DNA of 64,000 bases, from positions 1 to 64,000 of the forward strand of contig DASRTE010000121.1 in NCBI GenBank assembly GCA_035656095.1, read 5' to 3'. Source of the DNA: DASRTE01 sp035656095. GTDB taxonomy: Bacteria > Actinomycetota > Actinomycetes > Jiangellales > Jiangellaceae. Positions 47,549 through 56,460 of the stretch are shown one piece after another. The position numbers and the translations under genes are program-made. The notes beneath the pieces were generated by a model. It did no database searches and was not told the DNA's origin. It was given only the letters and a program-made list of their open reading frames with translations. The number at the start of each line of letters is the position of its first letter. Position 1 is the first letter of the stretch.

Positions 47549-50500
47549 GTGCACCTGAAGAGCTTGACGTTACGCGGGTTCAAGTCCTTCGCCTCGTCGA
47601 CCACACTGCACTTCGAGCCCGGCATCACCTGTGTGGTCGGCCCTAACGGCTCGGGCAAGTCCAACGTCGTGGACGCGCTCGCCTGGGTGATGGGTGAGCA
47701 GGGCGCCAAGAGCCTGCGGGGCGGTCGGATGGAGGACGTCATCTTCGCCGGTACGGCCGGCCGGCCGGCGCTGGGTCGGGCCGAGGTACTGCTCACCATC
47801 GACAACGCCGACGGCGTGCTGCCCATCGAGTACACCGAGGTGACGCTCTCGCGCACGATGTTCCGCAACGGCGGGTCCGAGTACGCCATCAACGGTCAGG
47901 TGTGCCGGCTCCTCGACGTGCAGGAACTGCTCTCCGACTCGGGCATCGGCCGCGAGATGCACGTCGTGGTCGGACAGGGTCAGCTCGACTCGATTCTCGC
48001 CGCCACCCCCGAGGAACGGCGGGGCTTCGTCGAGGAGGCCGCCGGTGTGCTCAAGCACCGCAAGCGCAAAGAGAAAGCCCTGCGCAAGCTGGAGGCGATG
48101 CAGACCAACCTGACCCGCCTGCAGGATCTCACCGCCGAGCTTCGTCGCCAGCTGGGTCCACTGGGCAAGCAGGCGGAGATCGCCCGCCGTGCGGGCGCGA
48201 TCCAGGCCGACCTGCGCGACTCGAGGCTCCGCCTGCTCGCCGACGAGTTGGTACACGCGCGCACGGTCCTCGCCCGGGAGGTCGCCGCCGAGAACGCGCT
48301 GCGCGAGCGGCAGGCCGGCGTCGCCGGGATGCTGGATCAGGCCCGGTCGGCGCAGGCGCGCCTGGAGGGTGACGCCCTGCAGGCCGCGCCACGGCTGGCG
48401 CACGCTCAGGAGTCGTGGTACCGGTTGGCCGGCCTGCGCGAGCGGGTGCGGGGCACTGCCTCGCTGGCCGCGGAGCGAAAACGACACCTTGCCGTCGCGC
48501 CGGACGACGCCCTGCCGGGCCCCGACCCGGACGAGATCGCTGCGGAAGCCGCCGCGGTGCGGGCACAGGAGGCCCAACTCGCCGAGCGGACCGGAGCCGC
48601 CCGTGCTGGGCTGGACGCGGCGGTCGCCGCTCGGCAGCGGGCGGAGCAGGCGTGGGAGGCCGAGCAGCGCCGACTCGCCGGGCTGGCACGGGCAGCGGCC
48701 GACCGGCGCGAAGGCCTGGCCCGTCTGGCCGGCGAGATCGAGGGTCTGCGTCGTCGGGCCGTGGCCGCAAAGGCCGAGCTGGCACGGTTGACCTCGGCGC
48801 GCGATCAGGCGCGGCGGCGCGCCGCCGAGGCGGCACACGAGTTCACGGTGCTCGAGTCCACCATCGCCGGGTTGTCGGTAGGCGAACAGGGCCTCGACGC
48901 CGAGCACGAACGGCTCCAGCGCGAACTCGACGACTCCGACGCGACCCTCGCCGGCCTGCGCGAGCAGGAACGCGCCGCCGAGCGCGAGCGTGCCGCTCTG
49001 GCGGCCCGGCGCGAGGCACTGGAGATGGGCCTCGCCCGCCCCGACGGCTCGGCGGCGCTCCTCGCGGCCTCGGATCGGATCAGCGGAGTCCTGGGCTCGG
49101 TGGCAGCACTGCTGACCGTCGAGCCCGGATGGGAGGCCGCTGTGGCCAGCGCGCTGGACGCCAGCGCCGACGCCGTTGCGGTCGGATCGGTCGACGACGC
49201 GGTGGCCGCGTTGCGCCTGCTCCGTGACGGAGACCTCGGTCGGGCGGCCATGCTCGTGGGCGGCGGACGGCACGACGACCCTGGGGAGTGGCCCACGCTC
49301 CCGGCCGGCCTGCGCTACGTCGTCGACCTGATCACCGCGCCCGCCGAGCTCCGACCCGCGCTGACCGGTGTGCTGCGCGGCATCGTCGTCGTCGACGACC
49401 TGCCCGCCGCCCGGGCCCTGGTCGCAGAGCTGCCCGGACTGGTGGCTGTGACGCCGGATGGCGACCTGCTGGGGCGCGACGTGGCCCGCGGGGGTGCGGC
49501 CGGAGCACCGAGCCGGCTGGAAGTCCAGATCGCCGTCGACGACGCCGCGGACCGGCTGGCCGAGGCGACCGCACATGCTGAGGAGCTCGCCCGCCGGTCG
49601 GCCGACGCCGGCCGGGGCCGCGACGAGGCCGCCGCACAGGTAGCGGCCGCACTGGCCCGGCTGCACGAGTCCGACGCCGAGCTGTCGGCCGTCGCCGAGC
49701 GGCTCGGCGAGCTCGGCCACATGGGACGATCGGCCGCGGCCGAGGCCGAACGGCTGGAGGCGGCGGTGGCCGATGCCGCGGCCGGCCGCGACCGCGACCT
49801 GGCCACGTTGGCCGAGCTCGAGGAGAGGCTGGCGACTGCCCAGAGTGCCGGCGACACCGACGCCGACCCGTCCACCGAACACCGGGACCAACTGGCCGAG
49901 GCCGCGCAGGAAGCCCGCCACGCCGAGACCGAGGCGAGGCTCTCGGTGCGCACCGGTGAGGAGCGGGCGCGGGCGCTCGCCGGCAGGGCCGAGACCCTGG
50001 AGCGGGCGGCGCGCAGCGAACGCGACGCGCGTGCGCATGCCGTCGCACAGGCGGAGCGGCGTTCGCGTCAGGCCGCAACGGCCGACTGCGTCGTGCGCGG
50101 TGCTGCCGTGCTTCTGGACCGGCTCGATCGATCGCTCGATCTGGCGGCGGCCGAGCGGGCCGCGGTCGAGCACGAGCGCGCCGCGGGGGAACAGGAGCTC
50201 GCGCGGGTCCGCGATGAGGCCCGCCGGTTGGCCGGCGATCTGGACGAGATCACCTCCGTCGTCCACCGTGACGAACTGGCCCGGGCCGAACAACGGATGC
50301 GGGTCGAGCAACTCGAGACCAGGGGTATGGACGAGTTGGGGATCGACCCGGACTCCCTTGTCGACGAGTACGGCCCGCACCAACCGGTCACCGTCACCGA
50401 CGCCGGGGGCGAGGTCGTCACGGTCGGCTACGTCCGCGACGAGCAGGCCAAGCGCGCCCGGGCCGCCGAGCGTGCGCTGGCGCTGCTGGGCCGGGTCAAC

Positions 50501-51094
50501 CCGCTGGCGCTGGAGGAGTTCTCCGCCCTGGAGGAACGCCACGCCTTCCTGGTCGAGCAGCTCGAGGACCTCAAGCGCACGCGCCGTGACCTGCTCGACA
50601 TCGTCCGCGAGGTCGACGACCGGGTCCAGCAGGTGTTCGCGTCGGCCTACGAGGACACCGCGCGCGAGTTCGCGGCCGTCTTCCCCCGGCTGTTCCCCGG
50701 CGGCGAGGGCCGGCTGGTGCTCACCGAGCCCGACGACCTTCTCGCCACCGGGATCGATGTCGAGGCGCGCCCGCCGGGCAAGAAGATCAAGCGCCTGTCG
50801 CTGCTCTCGGGCGGCGAGCGGGCATTGGTCGCGGTCGCCTTCCTGGTCGCTCTGTTCAAGGCCAGGCCCAGCCCGTTCTACGTCCTCGACGAGGTCGAGG
50901 CGGCTCTGGACGAGGTCAACCTGGGTCGGCTGCTGGAGATCTACGAGGAGCTGCGCGAGGCCAGCCAGCTCATCGTGGTCACCCACCAGAAGCGGACCAT
51001 GGAAGTGGCCGACGCGCTCTACGGCGTCTCCATGCGCGGCGACGGCGTGACCGCCGTCATCAGCCAGCGCATTCGCGAGGCCGAACCAGCCTGA
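47549..51094 (+). CDS. smc: Chromosome segregation protein SMC
   Basis: 1181 residues from GTG 47549 (MHLKSLTLRGFKSFASST); the frame is open 23 codons upstream. Walker A GPNGSGKSN (31-39), Q-loop VMGEQGAKSLRGG, two long coiled-coil arms (about 170-500 and 660-1010), hinge domain (about 515-640, LGSVAALLTVEPGWEAAVASAL), ABC signature LSLLSGGERAL and Walker B FYVLDEVEAALDEVN. It entraps DNA with ScpAB to organise and separate chromosomes. A TACGCT box about 55 bases upstream may be its -10. Confidence 0.97.
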   Translation: MHLKSLTLRGFKSFASSTTLHFEPGITCVVGPNGSGKSNVVDALAWVMGEQGAKSLRGGRMEDVIFAGTAGRPALGRAEVLLTIDNADGVLPIEYTEVTLSRTMFRNGGSEYAINGQVCRLLDVQELLSDSGIGREMHVVVGQGQLDSILAATPEERRGFVEEAAGVLKHRKRKEKALRKLEAMQTNLTRLQDLTAELRRQLGPLGKQAEIARRAGAIQADLRDSRLRLLADELVHARTVLAREVAAENALRERQAGVAGMLDQARSAQARLEGDALQAAPRLAHAQESWYRLAGLRERVRGTASLAAERKRHLAVAPDDALPGPDPDEIAAEAAAVRAQEAQLAERTGAARAGLDAAVAARQRAEQAWEAEQRRLAGLARAAADRREGLARLAGEIEGLRRRAVAAKAELARLTSARDQARRRAAEAAHEFTVLESTIAGLSVGEQGLDAEHERLQRELDDSDATLAGLREQERAAERERAALAARREALEMGLARPDGSAALLAASDRISGVLGSVAALLTVEPGWEAAVASALDASADAVAVGSVDDAVAALRLLRDGDLGRAAMLVGGGRHDDPGEWPTLPAGLRYVVDLITAPAELRPALTGVLRGIVVVDDLPAARALVAELPGLVAVTPDGDLLGRDVARGGAAGAPSRLEVQIAVDDAADRLAEATAHAEELARRSADAGRGRDEAAAQVAAALARLHESDAELSAVAERLGELGHMGRSAAAEAERLEAAVADAAAGRDRDLATLAELEERLATAQSAGDTDADPSTEHRDQLAEAAQEARHAETEARLSVRTGEERARALAGRAETLERAARSERDARAHAVAQAERRSRQAATADCVVRGAAVLLDRLDRSLDLAAAERAAVEHERAAGEQELARVRDEARRLAGDLDEITSVVHRDELARAEQRMRVEQLETRGMDELGIDPDSLVDEYGPHQPVTVTDAGGEVVTVGYVRDEQAKRARAAERALALLGRVNPLALEEFSALEERHAFLVEQLEDLKRTRRDLLDIVREVDDRVQQVFASAYEDTAREFAAVFPRLFPGGEGRLVLTEPDDLLATGIDVEARPPGKKIKRLSLLSGGERALVAVAFLVALFKARPSPFYVLDEVEAALDEVNLGRLLEIYEELREASQLIVVTHQKRTMEVADALYGVSMRGDGVTAVISQRIREAEPA

Positions 51095-51108
51095 GGAGAG
51101 GAATCGGC

Positions 51109-51621
51109 ATGGACGTGCGCGAGGTAATGACGGAGGCCTACGGCCGGATCACCGAGATCGTGCGCCGTGCCGCCAAGGATCTCGACGCCGAGCAGCTGGC
51201 CTTCCGACCCGATTCCGACGCGAACTCGATCGCCTGGCTGGTGTGGCATCTGACCCGGATCCAGGACCACCACGTCTCGGAGATCGCTGGTCGGGAGCAG
51301 GCGTGGACCGCCGAGGGCTGGGCGGACCGGCTCGACCTGCCCGCGGATCCCGACGACACCGGCTACGGTCACACCGCGGCGCAGGTCGCCGCCATGCGGC
51401 CGGCCGGTCCGGAGGAGCTGATCGGGTATCACGAGGCGGTCGCGGCGCGGACCGCGGCCTACATCGCCACGCTGGACGCCGACGAGCTCGATCGCATCGT
51501 CGACCGCTCCTACGACCCGCCGGTGAGCGTGGGCGTGCGGCTGGTGAGCGCGCTGAGCGACAACCTGCAGCATGCCGGTCAGGCCGGCTACGTGCGCGGG
51601 ATCGTCGAGCGGAGGACCTGA
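51109..51621 (+). CDS. DinB-like/mycothiol-dependent-type protein (DUF664)
   Basis: 170 residues, 14 bases after smc with GAGGAG upstream. Four-helix DinB fold: SIAWLVWHLTRIQDHHVSEIAG supplies His ligands, and DNLQHAGQAGYVRG the third. In actinobacteria such proteins use mycothiol or bacillithiol as a cofactor (maleylpyruvate isomerase, S-transferases); the exact reaction is unknown. It may be co-transcribed with smc. Confidence 0.8.
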   Translation: MDVREVMTEAYGRITEIVRRAAKDLDAEQLAFRPDSDANSIAWLVWHLTRIQDHHVSEIAGREQAWTAEGWADRLDLPADPDDTGYGHTAAQVAAMRPAGPEELIGYHEAVAARTAAYIATLDADELDRIVDRSYDPPVSVGVRLVSALSDNLQHAGQAGYVRGIVERRT

Positions 51622-51644
51622 GGCGTCGGACCGCGGTGCTCGTC

Positions 51645-52988
51645 TCAGCGCAGCACGGCGGACAGCTCGGGCACCGCGTTGACGTACCCGTCGAGCAGCG
51701 TCTGTGCCACGTCGACTGAATCGACCATGGGGTGCAGGGCGAAGGCACGAAGAGCATGCTCGCGCGACCCGTTCAGGGCCGCCACGATCGTCTCGCGCTC
51801 GACCGCCTTCATGATCTGCATGAGTCCCAGTTGGTGTTCCTGGACCGGATCGGCAGCTATGGGGTGGGCACCGTTGCCGTCGACCAGACAGGGCACCTCG
51901 ACGACCGCGAGTGCGTCCAGGCCGGACACGGCCCCCCGGTTGCGGACGTCGAGGATGTGGACGGACCGTTCGTCGCGAGCGATGGCAGCCATGATCGCGA
52001 GAGCCACACGTTCGTACCCGCCGCCGTCGACGTCATCCTGGTCGCGCACATCGGCCGTACCGTCGGGCCGGCTCTCGGCCATGTACGAGGCGTCGCGCTC
52101 CTGCCGCACCCGCCGCCACTCGGCCAGCGCGTCGGCTGGGTCGGCGCCGACAGCGTCGTAGAAGTGCTGCTGCTGGACGTGCAGGAACCCGCCCCTGGTC
52201 TGTCCGTCGTGTCGGATCGCCTGAACGGCCTCGCGGTGGAAGTACCAGTACCACAGGTACTCGTTCGGGATCGCGCCCAACGCCCGCAGCCAGTCACCGC
52301 CGAACAGGCGCCCCTCCTCGAACGAGGCGAGCAGGGTGTCGTCGCCCAGCAAACGGGGAAGCTCGTCGTGACCGCGTACCTGAATCGACCGCAGCCAGCC
52401 CATGTGGTTGAGCCCCACGTAGTCGAACCACGCGTGCTGCGGGGCCACCCCGAGTGCGCGCGCCGCGCGGCGGCACATCCCGATCGGCGAGTCGCAGATG
52501 CCGATGACCCGGTCGCCGAGCACACGCGCCATCGCTTCGGTCACCAGGCCCGCGGGGTTGGTGAAGTTGATGACCCACGCCTGCGGCGCCAGGGCCTGCA
52601 CATGCTCGGCGATCCGCATCGCCACCGGCACGGTGCGCAGTCCGTAGGCGACACCGCCCGGTCCGGTCGTCTCCTGCCCGAGGATCCCCAGCCGGAGTGC
52701 GACCCGTTCGTCGGCGACCCTGCCGGCGAGCCCGCCGACCCGAACAGCGGAGAACACGAAGTCGGCGCCTCTGACGGCGTCGTCGAGGTCGATCGTCGCC
52801 GTCACCTTCGGCGCGGCATCTGTGCCACCCGCCATCTGCTCCAGGACCTCGGTGATGACCGCGAGCCGCCCGGGGTCGACGTCATAGAGCACGACATCGT
52901 CGACGCGGGGATCCACTGACTCCTCCAGCAGCGCGCCATAGACGAGGGGCACCCGGAAACCGCCACCGCCGACGATCGTGAGCCTCAT
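51645..52988 (-). CDS. Glycoside hydrolase family 4 enzyme
   Basis: 447 residues from ATG 52988, overlapping the upstream deoR stop as ATGA. The NAD-binding motif is MRLTIVGGGGFRVPLVYGAL; GH4 marks follow: NFTNPAGLVTEAM, GICDSPIGMCRRAAR (metal-binding Cys) and GLNHMGWL (metal-binding His). GH4 enzymes cleave alpha- or beta-glycosides, often phosphorylated, by an NAD/Mn redox-elimination mechanism. Closest in style to 6-phospho-beta-glucosidases, but the importer next door is ABC, not PTS, so the substrate may be unphosphorylated or phosphorylated by the PfkB kinase. Confidence 0.9.
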   Translation of the reverse strand: MRLTIVGGGGFRVPLVYGALLEESVDPRVDDVVLYDVDPGRLAVITEVLEQMAGGTDAAPKVTATIDLDDAVRGADFVFSAVRVGGLAGRVADERVALRLGILGQETTGPGGVAYGLRTVPVAMRIAEHVQALAPQAWVINFTNPAGLVTEAMARVLGDRVIGICDSPIGMCRRAARALGVAPQHAWFDYVGLNHMGWLRSIQVRGHDELPRLLGDDTLLASFEEGRLFGGDWLRALGAIPNEYLWYWYFHREAVQAIRHDGQTRGGFLHVQQQHFYDAVGADPADALAEWRRVRQERDASYMAESRPDGTADVRDQDDVDGGGYERVALAIMAAIARDERSVHILDVRNRGAVSGLDALAVVEVPCLVDGNGAHPIAADPVQEHQLGLMQIMKAVERETIVAALNGSREHALRAFALHPMVDSVDVAQTLLDGYVNAVPELSAVLR

Positions 52989-53737
52989 CCCGCGATCACC
53001 TCCACGCCGGTGTCGCGAAACGCCTTCAACGTGGCGGGATCGGCGTCGGCGTCGGTCACCACGGTGTGCAGGCTCTCGGGTCCGCACACCCGGGCGAGCC
53101 CGGTACCGGGAAACTTCGAGCGGTCGGCCACCAGGACCGTGCGATCCGCCGCACGCAGCATGGCGCGCTTGACCGGCACCTCGATGGTCGTCGTGTCCAT
53201 GACCGATCCGTCCGCGCGGACACCGCTGGTGCCGAGGAAGAGCAGATCGGCGTTGACCTGGGTGAGGGCCTCCTCGGTCAGGAAGCCGACCATCGAGCGG
53301 TAGTTGCGACGGACCTGGCCGCCGAGGAGGACCAGTTCGATGTCCTCGTCGTCGATGAGCTCCTCGTAGACCGCGAGGTTGCTGGTCACCACCGTGAGGC
53401 GCCTGCCATGCAGGTGCACGACGACCCGGTGGACCGAGGTGCCGATGTCGCACAGCACCACGGCTCCGTCCGGCACGAGGGCGGCCGCGTGGCGGGCGAT
53501 TCGGTCCTTGGACTCCGGGTGGGTCACCGCGACGTCGGCGAAGGAGGGCTCGGTCGCCTCGCCGAGCAACGCGCCGCCGTGGACGCGTTGCAGCCGCCCG
53601 TCCCGGTCGAGCAGGGAGATGTCGCGGCGAACCGTCGCCGAGCTGACACCCAGCCGTTCGGCCACGGATGCTGCGGCAAGTGCACCCTCCGCACGGAGCA
53701 TCCGGAGGATCTCCTGACGCCGCTGTTCCGCCAGCAT
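52985..53737 (-). CDS. DeoR-family regulator of the sugar locus
   Basis: 250 residues from ATG 53737, which lies seven bases after a TATCGT box. Helix-turn-helix AASVAERLGVSSATVRRDISLLDRDGRLQRVHGG, then a sugar-isomerase-like sensor domain (VLCDIGTSVHRVVVHL, VTSNLAVYEEL, LFLGTSGVRADGSVMDTTTIEVP). It probably binds a phosphorylated sugar. A perfect 22-bp palindrome upstream of its promoter is the likely operator. A close paralog lies at 62377-63129. Confidence 0.92.
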   Translation of the reverse strand: MLAEQRRQEILRMLRAEGALAAASVAERLGVSSATVRRDISLLDRDGRLQRVHGGALLGEATEPSFADVAVTHPESKDRIARHAAALVPDGAVVLCDIGTSVHRVVVHLHGRRLTVVTSNLAVYEELIDDEDIELVLLGGQVRRNYRSMVGFLTEEALTQVNADLLFLGTSGVRADGSVMDTTTIEVPVKRAMLRAADRTVLVADRSKFPGTGLARVCGPESLHTVVTDADADPATLKAFRDTGVEVIAG

Positions 53738-53744
53738 GGCCGTC

Positions 53745-53750
53745 ACGATA
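53745..53750 (-). promoter_or_regulatory. -10 box of a leaderless promoter (TATCGT)
   Basis: On the minus strand TATCGT is followed by seven bases and ATG 53737. The palindrome at 53760-53781 begins ten bases upstream, over the -35 region. Confidence 0.5.
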
Positions 53751-53759
53751 GCACTCAGC

Positions 53760-53781
53760 TTCGCTCATTCGAATGAGCGAA
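53760..53781. promoter_or_regulatory. 22-bp perfect palindrome, probable DeoR operator
   Basis: Arms TTCGCTCATTC (53760-53770) and GAATGAGCGAA (53771-53781) meet with no spacer. With one mismatch the symmetry extends to CAG (53756-53758) and CTG (53783-53785). It lies between the divergent deoR-GH4 and kinase-transporter operons, covering the -35 area of the former and about 50 bases upstream of the -35 of the latter. Confidence 0.7.
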
Positions 53782-53833
53782 ACTGACTCGAGATCACGAG
53801 GGCTGCAGCGCGCGACTCGCTGGAGTCGGAGGC

Positions 53834-53862
53834 TCGACATGGCCGTACTGGTCAACTATGTT
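53834..53862 (+). promoter_or_regulatory. Promoter of the kinase-transporter operon
   Basis: TCGACA (five of six to consensus) at 53834-53839, 17 bases, TATGTT at 53857-53862. Transcription would begin near 53869, ahead of GAGGAGGA and GTG 53903. Confidence 0.6.
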
Positions 53863-53902
53863 CAGGACCGCTCAGGATCGCCAAGCTGAGGAGGACGCAC
53901 CG

Positions 53903-55030
53903 GTGGCACCACCGGGTCAGCGCGAGGTCAGGAGCCGACCGGCGGTCGCCGGCACGGCGGACCGGACGCTGGGGCACGACCCTTTGGCGGGATCGCGAGG
54001 ACGCAGGTCGCCGGCCGTGGACGTCCTCTGCGCCGGAACGGTGTTCCTCGACATCATCTTCACCGGTCTGCCCACGCCACCCAAGGTCGGCACGGAGGTG
54101 TGGGCCGAGGGGATGGGCTCGTGCCCCGGTGGTGTGGCCAACATGGCCGTGGCGTTGAGCCGGCTCGGCCTGCGCACGGCGCTGGCCGCGCCCTTCGGCG
54201 CCGACGTGTACGGCGACTTCTGCTGGCAGTTGCTCGACGAACAGGAAGGCATCGACCTCTCATCGTCGCGACGGTTTCCCGGTTGGCACTCACCGGTGAC
54301 GGTCTCGATGGCCTACGCCCGCGACCGGGCCCTGGTGACGCACGGACACCCGCCACCTGTGCCCTTCGACGACCTCGTCGGAATACCGCCGACCTGCCGC
54401 GCCGTGGTCACCTCACTCGGCGACGAGCCGGCCGAGTGGCCGCGGCTGGCACGCAGCGACGGTGCCCTGGTCTTCGCCGACGTCGGCTGGGATCCGTCGC
54501 AGACATGGTCCGCCGAGACGCTGCGACAACTCGATGACGTCGACGCCTTCCTTCCGAACGCGGTCGAGGCGATGGCCTACACCCAGACCGACAGCCCGGA
54601 AGCGGCTCTCGCTGCACTGGCCGATCGGGTGCCGGTGGCCGTCGTGACGATGGGGGCAGCCGGCGCGATCGCCATCGACGCCGCAACGAACCAGACGGCC
54701 CGGGTGCCGGCGCTGGTCACGGAGACCCTGGACCCGACCGGGGCCGGCGACGTGTTCGTCGCCGCCTTCGTGACCGGCAGCCTCGCCGGCTGGCCGCTGG
54801 AGATGCAGCTGCGGTTCGCAGCCCTGTGTTCGGGGCTGTCGGTGCGGCATTTCGGCGGGTCTCAGTCCGCGCCGGGATGGGTCGACCTGGTGACATGGTG
54901 GACGGGCGTCAAGGATGTGGACGCCGAGTTGACCGCAACGTACGGATTCCTGAGTGAGGTCATGCCGGAGGGAGGGCTGAAGTCGGTGAGCAGGGCAACC
55001 GCGACGATCGGCCTGCGAACCGGACGCTGA
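53903..55030 (+). CDS. PfkB-family sugar kinase
   Basis: 375 residues from GTG 53903, fixed by GAGGAGGA just upstream; an ATG at 53858 would precede the predicted transcription start. After about 38 non-conserved residues the PfkB fold begins (VDVLCAGTVFLDIIFTGLP), with GGVANMAVALSRLG and the catalytic signature LDPTGAGDVFVAAFVTG (about 276-292; Asp base). Ribokinase-like enzymes phosphorylate sugars or nucleosides. First gene of the operon encoding a sugar importer, so the imported sugar is the likely substrate. Confidence 0.9.
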   Translation: MAPPGQREVRSRPAVAGTADRTLGHDPLAGSRGRRSPAVDVLCAGTVFLDIIFTGLPTPPKVGTEVWAEGMGSCPGGVANMAVALSRLGLRTALAAPFGADVYGDFCWQLLDEQEGIDLSSSRRFPGWHSPVTVSMAYARDRALVTHGHPPPVPFDDLVGIPPTCRAVVTSLGDEPAEWPRLARSDGALVFADVGWDPSQTWSAETLRQLDDVDAFLPNAVEAMAYTQTDSPEAALAALADRVPVAVVTMGAAGAIAIDAATNQTARVPALVTETLDPTGAGDVFVAAFVTGSLAGWPLEMQLRFAALCSGLSVRHFGGSQSAPGWVDLVTWWTGVKDVDAELTATYGFLSEVMPEGGLKSVSRATATIGLRTGR

Positions 55031-55088
55031 ACCCGCGACGACGACCCGGCCCACGGGCGGCGCGGACACGGACACGAGGAGGAACCAG

Positions 55089-56450
55089 ATGAATCGGCCC
55101 TTACGCCGAACGGCGCTCGCCGCGGGGCTGGTCGCGGTGCTCGCCGCAGCGGCCTGCGCTCCCGGCGACGACGACGAGGCCTCCGGTGACGAATCGCCGG
55201 AACCCACCAGCGACATCCAGACCGATCCCTCCCAGATGGGCGACGTGACCCTGGTCGTCTGGGACCAGGAGGTCCGCGGTGGGCAGAACGAACAGATCGA
55301 GGCGCTGAACGCACAGTTCCAGGAGATGTACCCCAACATCACCATCGAGCGCGTCTCGCGATCGTTCGACGATCTCATGACGACTCTCCAGCTCGCGCTC
55401 ACCGGTGACGACGCTCCGGACGTGGTCCAGGCCAACAACAGCCGGTCCTCGATGGGTGCCTTCGTCGAAGCGGACCTGATCATTCCGCTCGACGACTACG
55501 CGGACGCGTACGGATGGGACGAGCGCTTCCCCGAGTCTGTCCGCGCGGTGGCGAGCTACTCCGACGACGGTGTCACCTTCGGTGAGGGAAGCCTGTACGG
55601 CGTGGCCCAGCAGGGCGAGATGGTCGGCGTGTTCTACAACAAGGCCAAGCTCACCGAACTGGGAATCGAGGTGCCGCAGACCTGGGAGGAGTTCGTCGCC
55701 GCCCTCGAAACAGCCAAGGCGGCCGGTGAGGTGCCGTTGCCGTTCGGCAACCTCGACCAGTGGCCCGGCATCCACGTCTACGGCGCGGTGATGAACCGTG
55801 AGGTTCCTCCGGAGGAGGTGCGCGACCTCGGCTTCGGCCGTGAGGGCGCCGACTGGACCAGCCCGGAGAACGTCGCGGCCGCGGAGGAGATCTCCGGATT
55901 CGTCGACGCCGGCTACTTCACCGACGGCTTCAACGGCGCCGGCTACGACCCGGTGTGGGCGGACTTCGGCAACGGCACCGGGGTCTTCCTCATTGCGGGC
56001 ACGTGGCTGTTGGCCGACCTCGACGCCGCTCTGGGCGACGACCTGGGATTCATGCTCCCGCCGCCGCGTGAGGGCGAGCCGCCGATCGCCACCGGTGCCA
56101 CGTCGCTCCCGTTCGCGGTCACCTCGGCCAACGAGCACCCCGATGCTGCTGCCGCGTACATCGACTTCATCACCAACGACGAGGCGATGACGATCGTGGC
56201 GGAGAACGGGCTGGTGCCTTCGGTCGACGCGGGCGGCCAGCAGGCGTCGAGCCCGGCCCAGCAGGAGATCTTCGATGCCTGGGAGAACGTGACGAGCCAG
56301 GACGGCCTGGTGCCGTACCTCGACTGGGCGACGCCGACGTTCTACGACACGATCGCTGCCGCGCTGCAGGAGATGCTCGGCGGGCAGATCACGCCGGAGG
56401 AGTACCTCCAGCGCCTGCAGGACGACTACTCCGCGTTCGTCGGCGGCTGA
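55089..56450 (+). CDS. ABC transporter sugar-binding lipoprotein
   Basis: 453 residues, GAGGAGGAA upstream of ATG 55089. Lipoprotein signal with lipobox AAAC (Cys23). Family 1 extracellular solute-binding protein: VTLVVWDQEVRGGQNEQIEALNAQFQEMYPNI, PDVVQANNSRSSMGAF, GVFYNKAKLTELGIEVPQTWEEF, then AAYIDFITNDEAM. It captures an oligosaccharide or monosaccharide outside the cell and hands it to the two permeases downstream. No ATPase gene is present, so a shared MsiK-type ATPase is expected. Confidence 0.95.
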   Translation: MNRPLRRTALAAGLVAVLAAAACAPGDDDEASGDESPEPTSDIQTDPSQMGDVTLVVWDQEVRGGQNEQIEALNAQFQEMYPNITIERVSRSFDDLMTTLQLALTGDDAPDVVQANNSRSSMGAFVEADLIIPLDDYADAYGWDERFPESVRAVASYSDDGVTFGEGSLYGVAQQGEMVGVFYNKAKLTELGIEVPQTWEEFVAALETAKAAGEVPLPFGNLDQWPGIHVYGAVMNREVPPEEVRDLGFGREGADWTSPENVAAAEEISGFVDAGYFTDGFNGAGYDPVWADFGNGTGVFLIAGTWLLADLDAALGDDLGFMLPPPREGEPPIATGATSLPFAVTSANEHPDAAAAYIDFITNDEAMTIVAENGLVPSVDAGGQQASSPAQQEIFDAWENVTSQDGLVPYLDWATPTFYDTIAAALQEMLGGQITPEEYLQRLQDDYSAFVGG

Positions 56451-56460
56451 CTCGCCGCGC

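Noticed and set aside
47570..50986. Very long minus-strand open frame opposite smc (also those opposite gltX, 19569-22169, and the PIG-L gene, 58429-61659)
   Set aside because: They are shadows caused by very high third-position GC. Their compositions are random, with no motifs, while the opposite strand encodes clear protein families.
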